Assembly (NCBI GenBank): GCA_023399295.1
Contig: JAEWQF010000007.1
Coordinates: 1 to 7,893 of the forward strand
Length of the DNA: 7,893 bases
Direction: 5' to 3'
From: Bacteroidota bacterium
Lineage (GTDB): Bacteria; Bacteroidota; Bacteroidia; Bacteroidales; Dysgonomonadaceae
Made by a program: the position numbers and the translations under genes. The notes below the pieces were generated by a model. It ran no database searches. It saw only the letters and a program-made list of their open reading frames with translations, and was not told where the DNA came from. Below, in pieces: positions 1-5,481 of the stretch (position 1 is the stretch's first letter; every line of letters begins with the position of its first letter).

Positions 1-1245
1 GCCGAAGAACTTGCCGGCGATACCCGGCACATGTTTCATGTTCTGTCCCACGATGGCGATCGTAGCCAGCTCATCTTCGATGATGATCTCGTTGATGCTG
101 CCCATGGCGATCTCATGCTCGAATTCAGTGTTAAGCACCTTCTGGGCGGTAGGGGCATCCTGCGTGCGGACACCGATGGAGGTGCTGTTCTCCGAAGAAG
201 CTTGTGAGACGATGAATACGCTGATGCCATTGTCGGCTAGCGCGGTGAAGATCCGTTTGTTGACTCCGATGACTCCCACCATGCCGAGTCCCTGGATGGT
301 GATCAATGCGGTGTCATTGATGGACGAGATGCCCTTGATGATTTGTCCGTTGGGGTTTGGTGCGATGTTGCGGATCAGTGTTCCCTCACAGTCAGGGCGG
401 AACGTGTTCTTTACCCGGATGGGAATGTTCTTGTGGTAGACCGGGAAGATGGTAGGGGGGTAGATCACCTTCGCACCGAAGTTGGAGAGTTCAATTGCCT
501 CGGCGAAAGAGAGCTCCTCAATCACATAGGCCGAGTTGATGATCCTGGGGTCGGCCGTCATGAAGCCATCCACATCGGTCCATATCTCCAGCACGGAAGC
601 ATTCATTGCTGCCGCGATGATGGCCGCGGTATAATCCGATCCGCCGCGACCCAGGTTGGTGATGTCGCCATTCTCATTGCTCGAGGCGATGAATCCGGGG
701 ACGATGGCAACCTGTGGGGGGGGCATCTCGGAGAATGTTTTGCGAATCAATTGGTTGCATCGCGCCAGGTCGGGCAGGTGGTTGCGGAACTGGAGACTGG
801 TCTTGATGAATTGTGTGGGGTCGTATAGCTCTGCCCCCTCAATGACCCGGCTGATAATCAGCGAGGAGAGTCGCTCACCGTAGCTGACGATTTTGTCGGA
901 GGTCTTCTGCGATAGATCGCCGATCAGGAAGACACCCCGCAGGATGTTGCGCAGGTCATCGAAGAGCAACTGTATTTTTTGGGATACCTCCTCCCTGACG
1001 CGCACATCAGGAATCATCTCTGCAATGATCACCTCATGTCGGGTGATGATCTCCTCGAGGAGGCTCTTGTACCCCGGATTGTTGTTCAGCGCGAAGTCGG
1101 CTGCCAGCAACAATCGGTCGGTCACGGCACCCAGGGCGGATACCACCACGATAACCGGTTCCATTTCTTTTTCAATGATCTGCTTGACAAGCTTCAAGCT
1201 ATCGGGGCTCCCCACGGAGCTCCCGCCAAATTTCATCACCTTCAT
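1..1245 (-). CDS. thrA: Aspartokinase, probably bifunctional aspartokinase/homoserine dehydrogenase (5' part)
   Basis: This gene catalyses ATP-dependent phosphorylation of aspartate, the first step towards threonine, methionine and lysine, in the cytoplasm. The minus frame is open without a stop from 1245 to the window edge, giving 415 codons. Visible aspartokinase marks are KFGGSS at residues 5-10, NLGRGGSDYTA around 197-207 and TDVDGFMTADPR at 223-234. Two ACT regulatory repeats follow, one starting near GLGMVGVIGV (319) and one near LATIAIVGQNM (393). The last residues, GIAGKFFG, match the linker that leads into the homoserine dehydrogenase half of ThrA, so the missing part probably encodes that domain; a monofunctional LysC cannot be excluded. 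The start at 1245 is the only in-frame Met before an upstream in-frame stop, and it places KFGG at residue 5, as usual. A threonine-rich leader peptide lies upstream, which supports thrA over lysC and suggests control by threonine supply. Allosteric inhibition through the ACT repeats is known for the family but is not shown here. Confidence 0.93.
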   Translation of the reverse strand, partial: MKVMKFGGSSVGSPDSLKLVKQIIEKEMEPVIVVVSALGAVTDRLLLAADFALNNNPGYKSLLEEIITRHEVIIAEMIPDVRVREEVSQKIQLLFDDLRNILRGVFLIGDLSQKTSDKIVSYGERLSSLIISRVIEGAELYDPTQFIKTSLQFRNHLPDLARCNQLIRKTFSEMPPPQVAIVPGFIASSNENGDITNLGRGGSDYTAAIIAAAMNASVLEIWTDVDGFMTADPRIINSAYVIEELSFAEAIELSNFGAKVIYPPTIFPVYHKNIPIRVKNTFRPDCEGTLIRNIAPNPNGQIIKGISSINDTALITIQGLGMVGVIGVNKRIFTALADNGISVFIVSQASSENSTSIGVRTQDAPTAQKVLNTEFEHEIAMGSINEIIIEDELATIAIVGQNMKHVPGIAGKFFG

Positions 1246-1365
1246 ACCATTCTGTTTTATGATCTCTGAAGCCCGTTGAGCAGAACAGGTTCATCAAATG
1301 CTGCTCTGTCGGATGGGAATGTTCCGCAATGGCGGAGTTGTAAAAAAAAGATGTTGGATTGTAGC

Positions 1366-1385
1366 GCGATAACCAGATTTATCGC
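1366..1385 (-). other. Leader hairpin GCGATAA/TTATCGC with an alternative partner
   Basis: A perfect 7-bp stem with loop ATCTGG on the minus strand, downstream of the leader peptide. Its 5' arm lies inside AAGCGAT (1381-1387), which is also exactly complementary to ATCGCTT at 1495-1501, in the first nucleotides of the transcript before the leader ATG. The two pairings share bases and exclude each other, as expected of a switch. T8 follows after a 16-nt spacer, too far for a classical intrinsic terminator. Confidence 0.5.
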
Positions 1386-1419
1386 TTGCGCAGCAGTCGC
1401 TGCATACGGATGTGAAAAT

Positions 1420-1491
1420 TTACATAACCCCCCAAGGGGTCATGGTCAATGTGGTGGTTGTGCGGGTGTATGTCTGAATCAAATTCTGCAT
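1420..1491 (-). CDS. thrL: Threonine-rich leader peptide of the thr operon
   Basis: A 23-codon ORF plus TAA, beginning MQNLIQ and continuing with the segment TYTRTTTTLTMT, then PWGVM. Eight of 23 residues are Thr (7, 9, 11-14, 16, 18), encoded by ACA and ACC. The ATG lies about 15 nt downstream of the predicted transcription start of the thrA leader, and the peptide gene ends 174 bp before the thrA start. In E. coli the thrL peptide is rich in Thr and Ile and senses both; here there is only one Ile, so the signal would be threonine alone. The four consecutive Thr codons (11-14) are the likely stall point; a ribosome stalled there would cover the 5' arm of the hairpin formed by codons 16-23. 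There is no Shine-Dalgarno site, as is common in this phylum. The call rests on composition, position and downstream gene, because peptides of this kind are too short for homology search. Confidence 0.82.
   Translation of the reverse strand: MQNLIQTYTRTTTTLTMTPWGVM
1423..1444 (-). other. 9-bp hairpin over the 3' end of the leader peptide gene
   Basis: Read on the minus strand, CATGACCCC pairs with GGGGTTATG around a TTGG loop: eight Watson-Crick pairs and one G-U. It is the strongest local hairpin in the leader. It spans leader codons 16-23, just after the Thr run, so a ribosome moving through would melt it and one stalled at Thr 11-14 would cover its 5' arm. This is where a pause or first attenuator hairpin would be expected. 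Its actual role is inferred. Confidence 0.6.
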
Positions 1492-1511
1492 TGTAAGCGA
1501 TGAATTTGTTG

Positions 1512-1545
1512 CAAAGATAAGGCAATAATTGATTCAAATAACAAA
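1512..1545 (-). promoter_or_regulatory. Bacteroidota-type promoter of the thrA leader
   Basis: On the minus strand TATCTTTG (1512-1519) is a full match to the TAnnTTTG -7 consensus. Two TTTG candidates for the -33 box lie upstream, at 1542-1545 (22-nt gap) and 1535-1538 (15-nt gap); the first fits usual spacing better. Transcription would start near 1505, outside cstA and just ahead of the leader peptide ATG. Confidence 0.7.
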
Positions 1546-1552
1546 TTCGCAG

Positions 1553-1578
1553 AAAAAACCTGATTTTAACATTAAAAT
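1553..1578 (-). terminator. Possible weak terminator at the end of cstA
   Basis: The cstA stop codon sits inside the palindrome ATTTTAA-TG-TTAAAAT (1563-1578), followed after four bases by T6 (1553-1558). The stem is A/T only and its loop would be strained, so it is a weak hairpin. It is placed correctly, just before the thrA leader promoter. Confidence 0.35.
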
Positions 1579-3002
1579 ATTGTTTTTCTCTTTTTACTGT
1601 ACAGAAGAAACAGTGCAAAGGAAATCATTGAAACGAAAAAGCCAATTGAATAGGAGATTGTCTTCGAAAGCGTAAACCCTTCCGGTGCAAGCATGATATA
1701 GGATGTTACAACAGCGGTCATGAACATTGCCGGCAACAGAGTAATCCGATATGCTTTCCTGTTTTGAAAAAGATAAACTGTAATGGTCCAGAGAACCACT
1801 GTAGCCAGTGTCTGGTTGGCCCACGCAAAATAACGCCAGATCACATCAAAGTTGATTTTTGTAAGGATCATGCCGATTGTAAACAGGGGTATGGTGATGA
1901 ACAATCTGTTTTTGATTGGTTTTTGATTGAAATGGAAGAGATCCGCTACTATCAGTCTGGCACTTCTGAATGCCGTGTCGCCGGAAGTGATGGGAGCAGC
2001 TACAACACCCAGTAAGGCCAATATCGCACCATATCTTCCCAGCAGTGAATTCGATATTTCATTCACGACCCATGCTGCATTCCCTTTCTGCGCCTGCATC
2101 ACTTCGCCAAGTTCACCGATTCCGCCAAAGAAACTCATGCTGATCGCAGCCCATATCAATGCCACGATGCCTTCCATCACCATTGCTCCATAGAAGACTT
2201 TTCTTCCCTCTTTTTCATTCTTGATGCAACGGGCCATCAACGGTGATTGGGTGGCATGAAAACCGGAGATGGCGCCGCAGGCTATGGTGATAAACAACAT
2301 GGGGAAAATGGGAAAATTCTCTTTGTCGTAATGGAAGGTATGCCAGTTATCAACGGTCAGTTCCGGGAGTGTATAGCCTTTCACAATCAGGGCAATGATC
2401 AGGCTGAGGGCCATGAATATCAGGGCAAAGCCAAAGAGAGGATAGATCTTTCCGATAATCTTATCAATGGGTAAGAGTGTGGCAAGGATGTAATAGAGGA
2501 AGATAAACCAAATCCAGAATTGAAAATCCATGGATAGGGGAGTGAGATTTGCCAATATAGCGGCTGGACCGGATATGAAGACGGCACCTACCAGGACAAG
2601 CAGCAAGACGATGAAAGCTCTCATGACCTGTTTCGGAATCTTTCCCAGATAGATGCCGATGATCTCGGTAATGCTCAATCCGTTGTGTCTTATCGAAAGC
2701 ATGCCCGAGAAATAGTCGTGAACCGCTCCTCCAAATACTGTACCCAGCACGATCCAGACGAATGCGACCGGTCCCCACAAGGCACCGGCAATCGCTCCGA
2801 AGATCGGTCCCAGACCGGCGATATTGAGAAACTGAATGAGTAGCACCCGCCACCAGGGCATGGGGACAAAGTCGATCCCGTCACTCATGCTGACAGCAGG
2901 GGTGGTTCTTTTGGAGTCGACCTCCATCAGGTGTTCAAGGTATCTGGAGTAAAACAGGTAACCTGCCAGTAAAATCAGGATACAGATGGCGAATGTGATC
3001 AT
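1572..3002 (-). CDS. cstA: CstA-family carbon starvation protein, inner-membrane transporter
   Basis: A 476-residue, very hydrophobic protein of the CstA/BtsT family. Characterised members take up peptides or pyruvate across the cytoplasmic membrane; the substrate here is not known. Family blocks are visible in order: FLNIAGLGPIFGAIAGALWGP (58-78), GGAVHDYFSGMLS (91-103), CGAISGFHATQSPLMAR (242-258), ITSGDTAFRSARL (338-350) and FDVIWRYFAWANQTLA (385-400). Many membrane helices are evident, starting with residues 2-19, and the C-terminus ends in a basic KKRK tail. It is much shorter than the roughly 700-residue E. coli proteins and resembles the short form found in many Firmicutes and Bacteroidota. 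The start ATG at 3002 is preceded by AAGGAA, a reasonable ribosome binding site, and a promoter lies about 60 bp upstream. It is a separate unit from thrA, which has its own promoter. No stop or frameshift interrupts it. Confidence 0.93.
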   Translation of the reverse strand: MITFAICILILLAGYLFYSRYLEHLMEVDSKRTTPAVSMSDGIDFVPMPWWRVLLIQFLNIAGLGPIFGAIAGALWGPVAFVWIVLGTVFGGAVHDYFSGMLSIRHNGLSITEIIGIYLGKIPKQVMRAFIVLLLVLVGAVFISGPAAILANLTPLSMDFQFWIWFIFLYYILATLLPIDKIIGKIYPLFGFALIFMALSLIIALIVKGYTLPELTVDNWHTFHYDKENFPIFPMLFITIACGAISGFHATQSPLMARCIKNEKEGRKVFYGAMVMEGIVALIWAAISMSFFGGIGELGEVMQAQKGNAAWVVNEISNSLLGRYGAILALLGVVAAPITSGDTAFRSARLIVADLFHFNQKPIKNRLFITIPLFTIGMILTKINFDVIWRYFAWANQTLATVVLWTITVYLFQNRKAYRITLLPAMFMTAVVTSYIMLAPEGFTLSKTISYSIGFFVSMISFALFLLYSKKRKTIF

Positions 3003-3058
3003 ACATTTCCTTGTGATTGGATTTTCATGGAGTTATGCTTTTTTTGACGTTTGCTGTG

Positions 3059-3066
3059 CAAACATA
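3059..3066 (-). promoter_or_regulatory. -7 box of the cstA promoter
   Basis: TATGTTTG on the minus strand matches TAnnTTTG exactly. No clear TTTG is found at the -33 distance, where the sequence is T-rich (ATACTTTTCAACTTTTATTG just upstream). The implied 5' UTR is about 50 nt. An activator could compensate for the poor -33 box, but I see no defined operator. Confidence 0.55.
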
Positions 3067-3163
3067 CAATAAAAGTTGAAAAGTATCCCTCCGAGATAAT
3101 TTAAATCACCGAAGAGCCATGGGATCAGATGGGTTCATTTTCATGGTCGCATGCCACACGGGA

Positions 3164-4276
3164 TCATCCATAAAAGGCTGCTGCCCGTGAGAAGATGTTC
3201 CCGAAGGCTGTATTCAGCGATGTCCGCTCCTTTGTCTGCGGAGGAAACGGATTCTCGTGGCTGTAATCGAAGGGGAAATCCTGAAGGGTGATGACCGATT
3301 CGGCGGTCTCACAGCCGAGTGCCTCCCGCACTCCCTGATAGGGGATCACACTGTCTTTCAGCAGGGAAACACCGGCGATCCGGTTGCGGATACGAAGAAA
3401 GAAATTCTCACGCTCCTCCTTTAGTCTCTCCGGAATGATCATCCGGAAGAAGGCCTCAAAAGCGCTGTCACGACGCCAGCTACTCTCCGGCTCGCACCCG
3501 AAGCGGTTCACATAGTAATCCTGCAATCGTTCGAACGCTGCTCTATCCATGATGCTGCGTGATGTGCCGCACATGGAGCGGAAGATGCTGCCGCCACAGA
3601 ACATGAAGAGTTTCGAGTCGGAGAAGAGCTGTTTCTCATTGGCCATCAGCGCCACCTGTGAGAGAAACACCCCAATGGAGTAAGCGAAGAGGTCGATCCG
3701 GCATCCCTCCTTGAAGAGAGGATGTCGACCGTTTCTAATCTCTTCGAAAAGTCGTGTCAGATCATCCCAGGTCTGTCTGCCGGAGAGGTAAAACCGCTCC
3801 GGACTCTCGGTGATGCGTTCACTCAGTGCCACATTGGCGAAGCTTACCGAACGATCGCCATCATAACGCTGCTTGCGGAGATTGAGCAGTCCGGCCAGGC
3901 TGCGGGGGTTGGACCAGTCAACGGGAGCCCTGTTGATGTGAAAAGCGATGGGGAAGAGGATCACCGGTCTGTTGGTGAGCAGGGCAAGTTGCTCCGCCCA
4001 GGGGAGGTACTTGCTCCAGCTTCTTTCGTTGAGGCCGTGCAACAGGAGGATTGCTTTTTCATGGCGGGTTGTACCTGGAGGGAGGAAGATCGGGTATTCA
4101 AAGCTGAGATTCTCATTGATGGCCAGCAACTGTTGTGATGCGACCTGCTCCTCATCGCACACCCTGCTTTGAAAACGAAAGAACCGGATCTCAGGATTGC
4201 CTTCTCCCTGTTGTGTATCGACACCCATCCGGAAGATCTGGTTCAGTTGGGTGAAACGTTCGAAATAGGTGTTCAT
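3164..4276 (-). CDS. Alpha/beta-hydrolase-fold protein of uncharacterised family (DUF6051-like)
   Basis: A 370-residue protein without signal peptide or membrane helices, so probably cytoplasmic. The centre reads as an alpha/beta hydrolase: strand AILLLHGLNERSW (75-87), whose HGLNE fits an oxyanion-hole loop, and DLFAYSIGVFLS (195-206), a nucleophile elbow with Ser200 in the order A-Y-S-I-G instead of G-x-S-x-G. LLKDSVIPY (305-313) and DYSHENPF (337-344) then supply plausible acid Asp308 and base His340. I believe the family is the Bacteroidota family DUF6051, but that name comes from memory. The reaction and substrate are unknown. The frame is open upstream to an ATG at 4357 (397 residues), but the start at 4276 is preferred: a TTG-N20-TTCCTTTG promoter lies at 4294-4324, between the two, and would make the upstream ATG untranscribed. 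It is divergent from the LytTR regulator gene. Confidence 0.72.
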   Translation of the reverse strand: MNTYFERFTQLNQIFRMGVDTQQGEGNPEIRFFRFQSRVCDEEQVASQQLLAINENLSFEYPIFLPPGTTRHEKAILLLHGLNERSWSKYLPWAEQLALLTNRPVILFPIAFHINRAPVDWSNPRSLAGLLNLRKQRYDGDRSVSFANVALSERITESPERFYLSGRQTWDDLTRLFEEIRNGRHPLFKEGCRIDLFAYSIGVFLSQVALMANEKQLFSDSKLFMFCGGSIFRSMCGTSRSIMDRAAFERLQDYYVNRFGCEPESSWRRDSAFEAFFRMIIPERLKEERENFFLRIRNRIAGVSLLKDSVIPYQGVREALGCETAESVITLQDFPFDYSHENPFPPQTKERTSLNTAFGNIFSRAAAFYG

Positions 4277-4293
4277 ACTCGTCACTTTTGCAA

Positions 4294-4324
4294 CAAAGGA
4301 AGCAACCGGGAGCCGATTCTGCAA
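4294..4324 (-). promoter_or_regulatory. Probable promoter of the hydrolase gene
   Basis: On the minus strand TTG (4322-4324) is followed after 20 nt by TTCCTTTG (4294-4301), one mismatch from TAnnTTTG. The start of transcription would be near 4288, leaving a leader of about 12 nt before the ATG at 4276. This favours the shorter protein. Confidence 0.45.
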
Positions 4325-4421
4325 TTGAAAGGGAACAACAACGTAGGAAGGGGACAAAGTCGGTTATTTGGGGTGAAAATTGAGATGGAGGGGTAAAAAA
4401 AGCGCATCCAAAAATAGATTC

Positions 4422-4454
4422 TTTTGTTTTCTCATTCATAAACCGCTACTTTTG
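4422..4454 (+). promoter_or_regulatory. Promoter of the LytTR regulator gene
   Basis: TTTTG (4422-4426), a 20-nt gap, then TACTTTTG (4447-4454): both boxes match the Bacteroidota consensus with standard spacing. Transcription would begin around 4459-4461, after the upstream in-frame ATG at 4456, so the ATG at 4483 is the working start. The back-to-back promoters leave about 100 bp between them for a shared regulator site; I see no clear direct repeat there. Confidence 0.75.
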
Positions 4455-4482
4455 CATGTACCTACACATCTTGACAGTCACG

Positions 4483-5334
4483 ATGAACGAAAAGATCCCG
4501 TCCTATCTCTACGAGAAGAAGAACAGCATCACCATGATCCTGTTCACGGCACTCTTTGCCCTGCTGTTCATCAATCTCTTCCAGCCTTTTGGTTCCCGCA
4601 ACTGGTATCTGGGCGTTTCCGATGTCAAGTACTTCGCTTTCTCCAGCCTGATCATCCTCACCGGCATGTTGGTGGTGGTCGTCAGCCGGGTGATCCTTGT
4701 CTACCGTTCCAAACGGCACGATATCCTGTACTGGCACTATGGTTTCTGGATCCTGGCAGAGATCGCCGCAATGTCGATCTTCTACACCCTTTTCACACAG
4801 TTCTTCCCCAAGGACGGCGTGATCCGCGACATCTCGGAGAGCTTCCGGCAGAGTCTCTACAATACGACCCTGGTGCTGTTGTTGCCTTATGCAATCTCCT
4901 GGCTCTACTTCTCGTGGAAAGAGAAGAGTGCCCTGCTGGAGCACATGGGAAAGGAGAATGAAGCGGAGGCATCCACGAAAATGATGATTGCCTTCCGGGA
5001 CGAAAAGGATGAGCTCAAGATCTCGATCGCAACAAAGAACCTCCTCTACATTGAATCAGCCGACAATTATACCACCATTCATTACCTCAACAAGTCGCTG
5101 CGATCACACTACTTGCTGCGCAACTCGCTCAAGCGACTCGAGGAGCACCTCACTGGCACCTCCCTGGTGCGCTGTCATCGTTCCTACATGGTCAATATGG
5201 ACAAGGTGAAGATATTGAAAAAGGTGAGTGGGGGGATCATGCTGGAGCTGGATGAGGAGCAGACACCGGATATACCGGTATCGAAGACCTACTACGCGTC
5301 GTTTATGCAGGCGTTTTCGCGTTACACGGTATAA
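4483..5334 (+). CDS. Membrane-anchored LytTR-domain transcriptional regulator
   Basis: A 283-residue protein with an N-terminal membrane part and a C-terminal DNA-binding LytTR domain. Four hydrophobic helices are visible at about 17-34, 50-74, 86-106 and 126-146; a charged linker follows (about 147-170). The LytTR domain covers about 176-283, with LLYIESADNYTTIHY (187-201), LVRCHRSYMVNMDKV (228-242) and IPVSKTYY (264-271), all typical of the fold. There is no receiver or kinase domain, so this is not a standard two-component response regulator: the membrane part may sense a signal or hold the protein at the membrane. Targets are unknown; the divergent hydrolase gene and its own promoter are the natural candidates. 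The start at 4483 is chosen because the promoter puts the transcription start after the alternative ATG at 4456, which would add nine residues. The C-terminus ends with the domain. No partner histidine kinase gene is in the window. Confidence 0.85.
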   Translation: MNEKIPSYLYEKKNSITMILFTALFALLFINLFQPFGSRNWYLGVSDVKYFAFSSLIILTGMLVVVVSRVILVYRSKRHDILYWHYGFWILAEIAAMSIFYTLFTQFFPKDGVIRDISESFRQSLYNTTLVLLLPYAISWLYFSWKEKSALLEHMGKENEAEASTKMMIAFRDEKDELKISIATKNLLYIESADNYTTIHYLNKSLRSHYLLRNSLKRLEEHLTGTSLVRCHRSYMVNMDKVKILKKVSGGIMLELDEEQTPDIPVSKTYYASFMQAFSRYTV

Positions 5335-5481
5335 TGTGTCCAGAACGAGTAAAGGCACAATGTACCATTGAGGTGCACAAAATATCAAACCAGGAGCTTA
5401 AGAATGTCTGCCGCTTAAAAAAAATGAGAGGATGCGTTTGACAAATAGTTTGTATCTAAAGAGAACCTTTACCTCCAATCT

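Larger units (their letters stand above)
1246..1507 (-). promoter_or_regulatory. thrA transcribed leader, candidate threonine attenuator
   Basis: About 260 nt separate the predicted transcription start (near 1505) from the thrA start. The leader holds a threonine-rich leader peptide (1420-1491) and then a chain of inverted repeats read on the minus strand. These are a 9-bp hairpin over the end of the peptide gene (1423-1444), GCAGC/GCTGC (1390-1403), GCGATAA/TTATCGC (1366-1385), TCCGC/GCGGA (1323-1336) and GAGCAG/CTGCTC with a 17-nt loop (1278-1306). A run of eight T lies at 1342-1349. The layout is that of a ribosome-mediated attenuator: a stall at Thr codons when charged tRNA-Thr is low would change which hairpins form. 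What does not fit perfectly is that no strong GC-rich hairpin abuts the T-run; the nearest, 1366-1385, is 16 nt before it. Whether the switch acts by intrinsic termination, by another termination factor or on translation of thrA is open. Confidence 0.7.

Noticed and set aside
343..828. 161-codon plus-strand frame
   Set aside because: It is the antisense shadow of the aspartokinase gene, whose reading is confirmed by family motifs across the same bases.
1379..1618. 79-codon minus-strand frame overlapping the thrA leader
   Set aside because: It begins inside cstA, spans the thrA promoter and lies in a different frame from the Thr-rich leader peptide. It shows no domain.
4380..4961. 193-codon plus-strand frame overlapping the LytTR gene
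   Set aside because: It is an out-of-frame reading of the LytTR protein, rich in His, Pro and Arg, and starts before the mapped promoter boxes.
5417..5453. ACAAA/TTTGT hairpin and T8 (minus strand) after amyA, as a terminator
   Set aside because: The stem has only five A/T-rich pairs and lies 16 nt from the T-run, so it does not form a convincing intrinsic terminator. The gap between the convergent genes holds nothing stronger on either strand.
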